Of a stretch of 64,000 nucleotides of DNA, positions 14,505-24,376 are shown piece by piece. How positions within the stretch are numbered: position 1 is the first letter of the stretch; every line of letters begins with the position of its first letter. The notes beneath the pieces were generated by a model. It searched no databases. It was not told the origin of the DNA and saw nothing but the letters and a program-made list of their open reading frames with translations. The position numbers and the translations under genes are program-made. The DNA comes from DASPWW01 sp963841715 (GTDB taxonomy: Bacteria; Actinomycetota; Thermoleophilia; Solirubrobacterales; 70-9), in contig CAWJDP010000003.1 in NCBI GenBank assembly GCA_963841715.1, forward strand, positions 310,001-374,000. The letters are read 5' to 3'.

Positions 14505-15785
14505 TCAGCGGTTGAGAACGGTGAGCTTGCCGATCACCTTTCTCTCCGCCCCGAGCGTCCCCGACGCGACCAGTGGATTGACGCGCAGGTCCGGGAACAC
14601 GGTTGGGAAGAAGACGCTGACCTTCGCGCTCCGCTTCGCTCTGAAGCGGAGCTCGAAGACGCCCCCCGCGTCCGTTGTCCTCTTCGCGAGGGTGTCGTCA
14701 GGCCCGCTTCGAAGCTCGATCGGATCGCCCGCAAGCGGCTGCGAACCCGGCAGCCGGTTGGCGACGCGCCCGCTCACCGTCACGTTGTCGCCGCGCGAAA
14801 CGCGCGACGGGATGCCGTCGCCCTCGACCGTGATCCGCGGCCGCGCGTCCGGGAGGAACGCGGCCTGCTTCCTCGTCGGGTACTCGCCGACCTGGCGCTG
14901 GAACCCGGGCGAGGTCAGGTAGGTGAGGAACGCCATCGCCCCGGCGAGGTTGACGTTCGCGACCTTGTCCGGGTTGACCGCGTAGGCCGTGAATGGGTTC
15001 GTGAGCAGGTTGGCGCCGCCGCGCGCCCTCGGGTCATTGTGGTCCGCGACCACCTTCAGGTTCGTCACGGTCCTGTCCCTGGCGAGCCGGTTGAAGGTGC
15101 CGCGGTCCGTGATGTCGTAGCAGCCGCCGCCGTGGAACGGGCACTGAGAGGCGAGCTGGACCGTCTGCGCCTGGCCGCTGCCTGCCCTGTGGTACCAGGG
15201 CGGGTTTCCGGTCTTGCTCGCGTCCCCCGGCTCGTCGTTGCTGTTCAGCTTCACGCTCGTCTTCTGCCAGATCAGCTTCTCCTGGACGTTCGTGCCCGAG
15301 TCGTCGCCGCGCGAGATGAAATTCGCCTTGCCCGCCTTCGCGGCCGCCGCGATCTTCTCGAATCCGGTCACGACGTCGTGCCGCGCGCCGTCGAAGACGC
15401 CGGCGGGGTCGTCGCCCGGGCCGACGATCACGTAGTCGGAGTAGAAGACGGCGCGACCGAACCGCTCCGCCGAGTAGCCGCCGGTGACGAACGGCTTCTC
15501 GCTTGTCGGCGCATGGACGAGCAGCGCGTCCCCCTGACCGCCCTCGGCGTTGGCGATCGCCTCCCCCGAGCCAACGGCGATGTACTTGAGGTTGTACTGC
15601 GGGTACCGCTTCTCGAACCCTGGAACGATGACGTCGTTGAGCAGGCCCGCGTCGCGGACGTCGGTCGTCCCCTGGACGATCACGTCCGAGCTCCTCGTCG
15701 ACGACCCCATCCCGCCGCACCCGGCCAGCAACGCCGCGATCGCGATCCCGAGACTGGCCTTCAGTCGCGCGACGGTGACCCCCAT
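14505..15785 (-). CDS. tupA: Tungstate/molybdate-binding lipoprotein TupA with extra C-terminal domain
   Basis: The 426-residue protein is a solute-binding lipoprotein (signal ending IAALLAGCGG, lipobox Cys about 23). Residues 37-300 carry TupA motifs: GTTDVRDAGLL, YIAVGSGEAIANAEGGQGDA, LLVHAPTSEKPFV and FYSDYVIVGPGDDPAG. TupA proteins usually end near 270-320 residues. Here about 110 more residues (roughly 318-426) form a beta-rich, Ig/carboxypeptidase-regulatory-like domain (VSRGDNVTVSGRVANRLPGS, TTDAGGVFELRFRAKRSAKV). The extension may bind the cell envelope or space the receptor from the membrane. A stable hairpin lies 18 bases before the ATG, with no strong ribosome site. Confidence 0.9.
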   Translation of the reverse strand: MGVTVARLKASLGIAIAALLAGCGGMGSSTRSSDVIVQGTTDVRDAGLLNDVIVPGFEKRYPQYNLKYIAVGSGEAIANAEGGQGDALLVHAPTSEKPFVTGGYSAERFGRAVFYSDYVIVGPGDDPAGVFDGARHDVVTGFEKIAAAAKAGKANFISRGDDSGTNVQEKLIWQKTSVKLNSNDEPGDASKTGNPPWYHRAGSGQAQTVQLASQCPFHGGGCYDITDRGTFNRLARDRTVTNLKVVADHNDPRARGGANLLTNPFTAYAVNPDKVANVNLAGAMAFLTYLTSPGFQRQVGEYPTRKQAAFLPDARPRITVEGDGIPSRVSRGDNVTVSGRVANRLPGSQPLAGDPIELRSGPDDTLAKRTTDAGGVFELRFRAKRSAKVSVFFPTVFPDLRVNPLVASGTLGAERKVIGKLTVLNR

Positions 15786-15802
15786 CTCGACGGGTTGGAA
15801 CC

Positions 15803-15831
15803 GGCAGCCCCACCGGGGTGGCGAGGCTGCC
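15803..15831 (-). promoter_or_regulatory. Leader hairpin upstream of tupA
   Basis: GGCAGCC (15803-15809) pairs with GGCTGCC (15825-15831), and inside it CCACC pairs with GGTGG, giving a 12-bp stem with a two-base loop, or four after fraying. It lies 18 bases before tupA in the only long gap between the cox genes and the transporter. It could be an attenuator, an RNA-processing site or the end of the cox transcript; it lacks a T run. Confidence 0.4.
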
Positions 15832-15864
15832 TAAGCGTAGCCTATGCAGAAATGGGCGCCCGGC

Positions 15865-16977
15865 TCAGCTGCCGGCGGCGCGTACGGCGGCGGCCTCGTC
15901 CTTCGAGGCGTCATGGATCCTGCCCTTGACGTCGATCAGGCGCCCACCCGCGCGCCCGCGGCGCAGGGCGATGATCTCGCCGAGTATCGAGATCGCCGTC
16001 TCCTCGGCGCTGAGCGCGCCGATGTCGAGGCCGATCGGCGCCGCGAGGCGCTCAAGCTCGGCGTCCGTGACGCCCTCCGCGAGCAGCCGCTCGCGGCGCT
16101 TCGCCTGCGCACGCCGCGAGCCCATCGCGCCGATGTACTGCGCCGGCGAGCGCAGCGCGATCTTCAGCACCGCGTCGTCGAGCTTCGGGTCGTGGGTCAG
16201 CACCGCGATCGCGGTCGCGCGGTCGATCCCCCCGAGCTCGTCGAAGGCGCGGTCGGGCCACTCGGCGATCACGCGCTCGGCGTCGGGGAATCGCTCAGGG
16301 GTCGCGAAGCGCTGCCGCGGATCGACGACGAACGCGCGCCAGCCCGCGCTCCGCGCCGCCGAGGCGAGCTGCGCGGCGAAGTCGACGGCGCCGAAGATGA
16401 TCAGCCGCGGCGGCGGGGCGACCGTGTCGACGAAGAGCGTCGTTCCGCTCTGCTCGCGGAGCTCGCTGCGCTCCGCCCACATCGCCTCGCGCCCGATCTC
16501 GACCACCGCTCGGTCGAGCTCGTCGCTCCGAAGCGATCCCTCGGTCGTCCCGTCCTCGAGCACGAGCAGCTTTGCGCCGACGTGCTCGGGCCCCTCGAGG
16601 ACCGTCGTCAGCGCCGCCCGCGCTCCCTCGGCGCCGAGCTCGGCGAACCGCCCCTGGAGCCCGGTGCGGTCGTACTCCTCGATCCAGATCGAGATCTCGC
16701 CGCCGCACGGCAGCCCGACGTCCCACGCGTCCTCGTCGGCGATCCCGTACTCGAGCAGCTGCGGCCTGTCGCCGCGGAGGATGCCCTCCGCGACCTGGAC
16801 GACCTGGCCCTCGACGCAGCCGCCCGACACCGCGCCGACCATCTTCCCGGCGCTGTTCACGGCCATCTTCGTCCCCGGCGGCTGCGGCGCCGACTTCTTC
16901 GTGTCCACAACCGTGGCGAGCGCGACGCTGCCGCCGTCGACGGCCCACCCGTTGGCCGCGTCCATGACGTCTGTCAT
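15865..16977 (-). CDS. XdhC/CoxI family molybdenum-hydroxylase maturation protein
   Basis: The 370-residue protein has the XdhC N-terminal domain (GSVALATVVDTKKSAPQPPG, then AVSGGCVEGQVV with the conserved Cys, and GLPCGGEISIWIE). A C-terminal Rossmann domain follows (PPPRLIIFGAVDFAAQLAS, AIAVLTHDPKLDDAVL, YIGAMGSRRAQAKRRERL). XdhC proteins bind molybdenum cofactor, help its sulfuration and deliver it to xanthine dehydrogenase-family enzymes; CoxI and CoxF play that part in CO dehydrogenase clusters. It starts within the last 4 bases of the CoxD gene and is the last gene of the cox unit. The usual GxGxxG of the Rossmann loop reads FGAVDFAAQ here. Confidence 0.88.
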   Translation of the reverse strand: MTDVMDAANGWAVDGGSVALATVVDTKKSAPQPPGTKMAVNSAGKMVGAVSGGCVEGQVVQVAEGILRGDRPQLLEYGIADEDAWDVGLPCGGEISIWIEEYDRTGLQGRFAELGAEGARAALTTVLEGPEHVGAKLLVLEDGTTEGSLRSDELDRAVVEIGREAMWAERSELREQSGTTLFVDTVAPPPRLIIFGAVDFAAQLASAARSAGWRAFVVDPRQRFATPERFPDAERVIAEWPDRAFDELGGIDRATAIAVLTHDPKLDDAVLKIALRSPAQYIGAMGSRRAQAKRRERLLAEGVTDAELERLAAPIGLDIGALSAEETAISILGEIIALRRGRAGGRLIDVKGRIHDASKDEAAAVRAAGS

Positions 16978-17906
16978 CTCGCTCCTCCCGCGTCGGTCCC
17001 GACGAGCCAGTCGAGCCCCTTCTCTTCGATCTGCTCCTGGTCGTCGCGGTACTTGAGCACCGACCCGAGCGTCCGCCCCGCGGCCTCGCCGTCGAGGCGC
17101 TCGACGCCGAGCAGCTCGAGCGCGGCGACCCAGTCGATCGTCTCCGCGATCCCCGGAGGCTTCTGGATCTCGCTGTGGCGAAGCCGCCGCACCGCCTGCG
17201 CCGCCTCGGCGGCGAGGCTCTCGACCGTACCGGGCACCCGGCGCCGCACGATCTCGACCTCGCGCTCGGGCGAGGGATAGTCGATCCAGTGGTAAAGGCA
17301 GCGGCGCTTCAGCGCATCATGCAGGTCGCGGGTCCGGTTCGAGGTCAGGATCACGACCGGTGCCCGCTCGGCGGTGATCGTGCCGATCTCAGGGATCGTC
17401 ACGCTCGACTCCGCGAGCATCTCGAACAGGAACGCCTCGAAGTCGTCGTCGGCGCGATCGAGCTCGTCGACGAGCAGCACCGCCGGCATCGGCCCGTCGT
17501 GCTCGATCGCCTCGAGCAGCGGCCGCGCGGTCAGGAACTCGCGCCCGAACAGTTCCTTCTCTGAGAAGTCCGCGCCGGTCGCCTCGCTGGAGCGGATCCG
17601 AAGCAGCTGGCGCGGGTAGTCCCACTCGTACAGCGCCTCGGCGGAGTCGATGCCCTCATAGCATTGGAGCCGGATCAGCCGCGTGCCGAGCGCGGCGGCG
17701 AGCGCCTTCGCCGCCTCGGTCTTGCCGACTCCGGCCTCGCCTTCGAGCAGCAACGGCTGCGGGAGTCGCAGCGACAGGAACAACGCCGTCGCGAGCCCGT
17801 CGTCGGCGAGGTAGTCGACCTCGTCCAGGCGCCGGCGCAGCGACGGGATGTCGGGCACGGCGGCGGCCAGCTCCGATCCCGCCCCGGTTTCGAGGGGCGG
17901 CGTCAT
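16974..17906 (-). CDS. coxD: CoxD-like MoxR-type AAA+ ATPase
   Basis: The 310-residue AAA+ protein carries Walker A LLLEGEAGVGKTEAAKAL (about 53-70), Walker B AVLLVDELDRADDDFEAFL (about 140-158), sensor 1 APVVILTSNRTRDLHDALKR and an arginine-finger region. CoxD-type chaperones act with a VWA partner (CoxE) to build the copper-sulfur-molybdenum active site of aerobic CO dehydrogenase, mainly the CoxL sulfur and copper additions. The matching CoxE-like gene is at 20155-21507. The ATG at 17906 overlaps the cytidylyltransferase stop (ATGA), and its own stop overlaps the XdhC start, so the three are coupled. Confidence 0.88.
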   Translation of the reverse strand: MTPPLETGAGSELAAAVPDIPSLRRRLDEVDYLADDGLATALFLSLRLPQPLLLEGEAGVGKTEAAKALAAALGTRLIRLQCYEGIDSAEALYEWDYPRQLLRIRSSEATGADFSEKELFGREFLTARPLLEAIEHDGPMPAVLLVDELDRADDDFEAFLFEMLAESSVTIPEIGTITAERAPVVILTSNRTRDLHDALKRRCLYHWIDYPSPEREVEIVRRRVPGTVESLAAEAAQAVRRLRHSEIQKPPGIAETIDWVAALELLGVERLDGEAAGRTLGSVLKYRDDQEQIEEKGLDWLVGTDAGGAR

Positions 17907-18514
17907 CCCGTCTCCTCGGCGGCCGCGACGACGGCCTCGTAGTCCTCGAACGTGTCGACGTCCGGTGGGATCGGCCCCGGGATCTCCACCTCGACGACGT
18001 CGTCGCCGTATCGGTCGATCAGCTTCCAGACCGCCTTGTCGCCGTGAAGGTCGCCGAGGTCGGTGAACGCGGCGCGCCCGAACGCAAGCGGGTGCCCGCG
18101 ACCGTCGTCGTAGCGGCACACCGTGAGCTTCGTCCGAGCGCCCCGACCCCCGAGCAGCGCCGCGACCGTCTCGGCACTCACGCCCGGCTGGTCGCCGAGC
18201 ATCAACACCATCGTCTCGGCGCGCGGGTCGAGCGCTTCGACCCCGGCGACGATCGACGACGAGCAGCCCTCGCCGTAGTCGCGGTTCTCGACCACGTCGG
18301 CCCCGGAGAGGTCGACGGCACCGCGGACCTCGTCCGCCGCGCCGCCGATCGCGACGATCAGCTGGTCGAAGCGGCACGCGCGCGCCGTGTCGAGCGCGTG
18401 GTCGAGCAGCGTCCCGGACCCGTACGGGAGCAGCTGCTTCGGCTCGCCGAGCCGACGCGAGCCGCCGGCGGCGAGCACGAGGCCGGCTGTGAAGCGCTCA
18501 TCGCGGGGCGGCAT
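17903..18514 (-). CDS. Molybdenum cofactor cytidylyltransferase, MocA/MobA-like
   Basis: The 203-residue nucleotidyltransferase has the family motif GLVLAAGGSRRLGEPKQLLP (about 11-30), the acceptor-pocket segment LMLGDQPGVSAETV and the late motif GHPLAFGRAAF. MocA-type enzymes transfer CMP to Mo-molybdopterin, giving the cytosine dinucleotide form that CO dehydrogenase uses. That makes it a coherent member of this cox operon. It overlaps the upstream XdhC-YHS gene by 17 bases and the CoxD gene by 4 bases. The GTP-using MobA relatives are the alternative, but context favours CTP. Confidence 0.85.
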   Translation of the reverse strand: MPPRDERFTAGLVLAAGGSRRLGEPKQLLPYGSGTLLDHALDTARACRFDQLIVAIGGAADEVRGAVDLSGADVVENRDYGEGCSSSIVAGVEALDPRAETMVLMLGDQPGVSAETVAALLGGRGARTKLTVCRYDDGRGHPLAFGRAAFTDLGDLHGDKAVWKLIDRYGDDVVEVEIPGPIPPDVDTFEDYEAVVAAAEETG

Positions 18515-19361
18515 GGGTCGCGCCCTCGGCGACGAAGCCGTCGCGGCAGCCCTCGGAGCAGAAGTAGTAGCGCTCGCCGTCGCGCTCGACCTGGATGCTC
18601 GCGGGCGTCGCCGCGACCTCCATCCCGCACATCGGGTCGCGCGCGACCTCGAACGACCCGTTCGACGCCGCGACGCCGGCGTCGTCGGCGCTCAGCGCGA
18701 CGATCTCGGCGAGGATCGCGAGCGCGACCTCGCCCGGCGTCTCGGCGCCGATCTCGAGCCCGGCGGGAGTGTGGAGGCGGGCGCGGGCGTCCTCGGGAAC
18801 GTCGAGCGATTCGCGCACGGCCGCGCCGCGGACCTTGCTCGCGACGAGCGCGACGTACGGGACCCCGGCGACGAGCGCCTCGGTCAGCACGCGCTCCTCA
18901 TCGTGGCCGTGCGAGGCGACGACGACCGCCGCGTCGGCGGCCTCGGGGTGCGCCTCCTCGGCGGGCCCGGAATCGACCGCGTAGCCGATCCGGGCCGCGA
19001 GCTCCGCGAGCGCTGCGCCGATCGGGGTCGTGCCGGCGACCCGCAACCTCGCCGGGGGAAGGCTGGGCCGCAGGAAGATCTCGATCGCGCCGCCGCTCAG
19101 GCAGGGGTTCTGGACCGTGACCGCGCCCTCCTCGACGCCGGTCTCGCCGTCGACCCCGCTCGGCAGGATGCGGAGCAGCAGCGGCTCCCCGGACTCGATC
19201 GCGCGCAGCGAGTACAGGCGCACCGACGCCTCGGCGCACTGGCCGCCGACGAAGCCGTCGATTGTCCCGTCCGGGAGCACCCTCGCGGAGTCGCCGGCCC
19301 TGACGCTGGTCGGGCTCTGCGCCCGCACGACCATTGCCTCGACGAATGGGTTCGCGCTCAC
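18498..19361 (-). CDS. XdhC/CoxF-like maturation factor fused to a YHS metal-binding domain
   Basis: The protein of about 287 residues combines an XdhC-type N-terminal domain (FVEAMVVRAQSPTSVRAGDS, then DGFVGGQCAEASVRLYSLRA with Cys) and a short Rossmann-like part (AAVVVASHGHDEERVLTEAL). Its C-terminal YHS domain (about 243-287: ARDPMCGMEVAATPASIQVE, then YYFCSEGCRDGF) has three cysteines placed to bind metal. YHS domains occur in copper-handling proteins, so a role in delivering copper or sulfur to CoxL is an attractive inference. The GTG at 19361 is proposed because XdhC homology begins there; the ribosome site is weak. It overlaps the MocA gene. Confidence 0.8.
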   Translation of the reverse strand: MSANPFVEAMVVRAQSPTSVRAGDSARVLPDGTIDGFVGGQCAEASVRLYSLRAIESGEPLLLRILPSGVDGETGVEEGAVTVQNPCLSGGAIEIFLRPSLPPARLRVAGTTPIGAALAELAARIGYAVDSGPAEEAHPEAADAAVVVASHGHDEERVLTEALVAGVPYVALVASKVRGAAVRESLDVPEDARARLHTPAGLEIGAETPGEVALAILAEIVALSADDAGVAASNGSFEVARDPMCGMEVAATPASIQVERDGERYYFCSEGCRDGFVAEGATHAAPR

Positions 19362-19401
19362 CGTCGTTCCAGGGTACTCCCGGTCGAAGGCCGGGAAATC
19401 G

Positions 19402-19878
19402 TCAGCCGGCGGGCTGGGCCGCCTCGATCCTGTACGTCGTCTGGGCGTCGAGCGAGCCCTCGATCCCCTCCGGGAGCTCGAAGCCGCCGAAGGTGTGGAG
19501 CGCGACCTCCTGGATCCGGACGCCCTCGCCACCGCCCGCGGAGGTGCTCCAGTGCCCGTTGTCGAAGGTCAGCGAGTCGGGCGCCGCGCCGAGCATCGAG
19601 CCGGCGACGATCTGCGCCTTGTCGCGCAGCCTCCGCGCCGTGATCGCGACGTTGTCCGCGACGGCGTCACTGGGCTCGGAGTTGAAGCTGTTGCCCTCAC
19701 CGAAGCGGTTGTCGTCCTCGTGCACGACCTTGACGTCCTCGGGCGGGATCCCGAGCTCCTGCGCCGCGATCCCGGCGAGCTTTTGCTCCTCTCCGGTCGA
19801 CGCCTCACTGAGGCTGAGCACGGCCTTGCCGGTCGGGTGCATGCGCAGGAAGGCGGCGCGGTAGACCCCGTCAGCCAT
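19402..19878 (-). CDS. Stand-alone CoxL-derived molybdopterin-binding subdomain
   Basis: The 158-residue ORF is intact and aligns over nearly its whole length with an internal segment of CoxL encoded at 21.9-22.5 kb. MHPTGKAVLSLSEASTG matches VHADGKAVLSISCQTQG, GIAAQELGIPPEDVKVVHED matches IVGEELGISPDEIKVRHGD, and ARRLRDKAQIVAGSMLGAAP matches ARRVRDKARLIAAGMLETSP; both end with a PEGIEGSLDAQTTY / PDGLEGGLDGQSVY block. The active-site AYRCSFR and the catalytic Glu lie outside this part, so it cannot be an enzyme alone. It starts inside the last codons of the 68-aa gene, so it is translated as part of the operon. A role as assembly decoy, scaffold or cofactor carrier is conjecture. Confidence 0.8.
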   Translation of the reverse strand: MADGVYRAAFLRMHPTGKAVLSLSEASTGEEQKLAGIAAQELGIPPEDVKVVHEDDNRFGEGNSFNSEPSDAVADNVAITARRLRDKAQIVAGSMLGAAPDSLTFDNGHWSTSAGGGEGVRIQEVALHTFGGFELPEGIEGSLDAQTTYRIEAAQPAG

Positions 19879-20077
19879 CGTGCGACCTCCGCCTCAGCGT
19901 CTCCATCCCCGGCGTTGCATCGCCCTGGCGCTTGATCTCGGTGTAGGCGCTGTACGCGTTGTGCTTCGGGTTCGAGCAGTAGCCGGGCGCCCGCCCGCCG
20001 AGCTCGGGGTCTGGATCGAGGACAACCGTGCAGCCCGGATACGCACACGTCCTCTGATTCGGCTTCGTGACCGTCAT
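19871..20077 (-). CDS. Small Cys/His protein, possible zinc ribbon
   Basis: The 68-residue protein has spaced metal-ligand candidates: Cys11 and Cys16 (TCAYPGCTVV) and Cys34 with His39 (GYCSNPKHNAYSAY). The C-x4-C ... C-x4-H arrangement fits a small zinc-binding fold. The C-terminus is basic (ETLRRRSHDG). It overlaps the start of the CoxL-derived domain by 8 bases and follows coxE by 77 bases, so it belongs to the cox unit. The family is not recognised. A link with metal delivery or protein contacts in CODH assembly is inferred from position only. Confidence 0.7.
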   Translation of the reverse strand: MTVTKPNQRTCAYPGCTVVLDPDPELGGRAPGYCSNPKHNAYSAYTEIKRQGDATPGMETLRRRSHDG

Positions 20078-20154
20078 TCGACTCTCCTCCTCCTCATGTC
20101 GACTTCACGTCCAAGGGTAATCCGCGTCTCACGCCGGCCCGAGCCTGCTCGACG

Positions 20155-21507
20155 TCATGAAGTCGTCCTCCCACGCTTCGGGCTGTAGCCGCTCGGCATC
20201 GGGACGGGCTTCTGAGCCTCGGTTCGCTCTGCGCTCGGCCACGACGAATCGGGGCCCTCCTCCGCCGCGGGCGCCGGCTTGCGCCCGACCTCCCCGGCCG
20301 GGCCCCCTCCCAGCATCGCCTCGGCCACCTCCTCGAGGGCGTCGAGGGTGTCGCCGCTGACGAGCGCGTCGACGTGCGGGAGCGCCGCGGCCATTCCCCC
20401 CGTGCCCGGGGAGAACCCCGGTGCGCTCGCGCGCGGGTTCACCCACACGATCCGGTGCGCCATCCGCGCCAGCCGCTCCATCTCGCGGCCGACGAGCGCC
20501 GGGTCGGCGCGCTCCCAGCCGTCAGAGAGGATCACGATCACGGCGCCGCGCGCCATCCCGCGGCGGCCGTGGCGGTCGTTGAACTCCCGCAGCGCCTCAC
20601 CGATGCGCGTCCCGCCCGACCAGTCCGGAGCGGCGGCTGCGGCGCGCTGGATCGCCGCCTCGGGGTTGCGCCCGCCGAGCGCACGGGTCAGACGGGTCAG
20701 CCGCGTCGCGAAAACGAACGCCTCCGCGGGGGCGCCGCTCGCAACGGCGGAGGTGAGCAGGTGGAGGTAGGCGCGCGCGTACGGCTCCATCGATCCCGAG
20801 ATGTCGCACAGCAGCACAAGCCGGCGCGGGCGCGTACGGCGACGGCGGCGCGCGAGGGTCATCGGATCGCCGCCGGTGCGAAGGCTGGCCCGGAGCGTTC
20901 CGCGAAGGTCGAGGTGCTCCCCACGGCGTGCGCGCCTGCGCCGCCGCGACCGCCGCCGCGGCGCCGTCAGCTCGATCGTCGCCATCATCGCCCGCAGCCG
21001 CTCGAGCTCCCCCGGCTCAAGCGCCTCGAAGCGCTTCTTTCGCAGCCGCTCCTCCTCGCTCGCCATCGCGAGCGGGACCTCGACCTCGCGCTCCTCGTCC
21101 TCCTCGTCGTGCGAGCTCCGCCCGGCGCCGGCGCCGCGCAACCCGCGCGGCTGGTCCGACGCACTCTCGCGCTCGGCCGAGCGGCTGCCCTCGGACGGCG
21201 CCCGCTCGCTCGGCTGCGCGTCGGTCAGGTTCGGCGTCGTCGGGTCGCCGCGATCCAAATCGATCTGGAGCGCGGGATGAAAGACTGCCGCGAACACGCG
21301 GTCGAAGGTCGGCAGCTGTGCCTGCGACGAGACAAAGACCGAGCATGCAGTCCAGTAGAGGTCGGTCCGTGTCAGCGGCGCGGCGAGCGCGACCGCGCGC
21401 GCGAACCGCGCCGAGCGCTCCGCCGTGACCGGCAACCCCGCGGCGCGGAGCCGCTGTCCGAGCGCGCTCGCGAGCCCCGGAAGGTCGATCGTCTCGAGCT
21501 CGACCAC
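20155..21507 (-). CDS. coxE: CoxE-like VWA-domain protein
   Basis: The 450-residue protein has an N-terminal helical region (LASALGQRLRAAGLPVTAER). An acidic and basic low-complexity linker (about 85-205) contains HDEEDEEREVEV and RRRSRRRRRARRG. The C-terminal von Willebrand A domain has a complete MIDAS start, LVLLCDISGSMEPYA (about 229-243), then GGTRIGEALREFNDR and VIVILSDGWERADP. CoxE partners the CoxD ATPase in maturing the CO dehydrogenase active site. The gene starts 13 bases after the coxL stop. The C-terminal 45 residues are Pro/Ala/Glu-rich and probably disordered. Confidence 0.88.
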   Translation of the reverse strand: MVELETIDLPGLASALGQRLRAAGLPVTAERSARFARAVALAAPLTRTDLYWTACSVFVSSQAQLPTFDRVFAAVFHPALQIDLDRGDPTTPNLTDAQPSERAPSEGSRSAERESASDQPRGLRGAGAGRSSHDEEDEEREVEVPLAMASEEERLRKKRFEALEPGELERLRAMMATIELTAPRRRSRRRRRARRGEHLDLRGTLRASLRTGGDPMTLARRRRRTRPRRLVLLCDISGSMEPYARAYLHLLTSAVASGAPAEAFVFATRLTRLTRALGGRNPEAAIQRAAAAAPDWSGGTRIGEALREFNDRHGRRGMARGAVIVILSDGWERADPALVGREMERLARMAHRIVWVNPRASAPGFSPGTGGMAAALPHVDALVSGDTLDALEEVAEAMLGGGPAGEVGRKPAPAAEEGPDSSWPSAERTEAQKPVPMPSGYSPKRGRTTS

Positions 21508-21520
21508 TCCGCGCCCGCGG

Positions 21521-23891
<2,371 letters not shown>

Positions 23892-23897
23892 CCTCGT

Positions 23898-24375
23898 CTA
23901 CCTCCTTGCCTCGGCGCCCTGGTGCTCGGCCGCCCAGCTGGATCGCCCTGACGATGTTGGCATAGCCGGTGCAGCGGCAGATCGCGCCCGAGATCGCGGT
24001 TCGGATCTCGGCCTCCGAGGGGTTGGGGTTCTCGTCGAGCAGCGCCCGGGCGGTCATGATCATCCCCGGGGTGCAGAAGCCGCACTGCAGCGCGTGCTCC
24101 TCGTGGAAGCCCTCCTGGACCGCGTCGAGGCGGCCGCCTGCCTCCATCGACTCGATCGTGCGAACCTCGTGGCCGTCGCACATCGCGGCCAGCGTCGTGC
24201 ACGACTTCACCGGGCGCCCGTCGAGGTGGACGACGCAGGCGCCGCAGTTCGACGTGTCGCAGCCCCAGTGCGTGCCGGTGAGCCCGAGCGTGTCGCGGAG
24301 GAAGTGGACGAGCAGCAGCGCGGGCTCGATGTCCCGCGTCACCGACTCGCCGTTGACCTTGACCGTGATCTCCAA
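23898..24375 (-). CDS. coxS: CO dehydrogenase small iron-sulfur subunit (one frameshift near the end)
   Basis: This is the [2Fe-2S] subunit, about 158 residues when corrected. The plant-ferredoxin-type cluster motif is GCDTSNCGACVVHLDG plus the fourth Cys in RPVKSC; the second, helical cluster uses LQCGFCTPGMIM and ICRCTGY. It carries electrons from the molybdenum site to the FAD subunit. After NIVRAIQ the raw reading frame runs into coxL out of frame. Omitting one C at about 23937 gives WAAEHQGAEARR and a TAG at 23898-23900, the normal CoxS ending, 6 bases before the coxL start. It begins one base after the coxM stop. Confidence 0.93.
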
Positions 24376-24376
24376 T

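Noticed and set aside
15786..15864. A Moco or tungsten cofactor riboswitch before tupA
   Set aside because: Only a simple hairpin is visible; the multi-stem consensus of the Moco RNA family is not seen.
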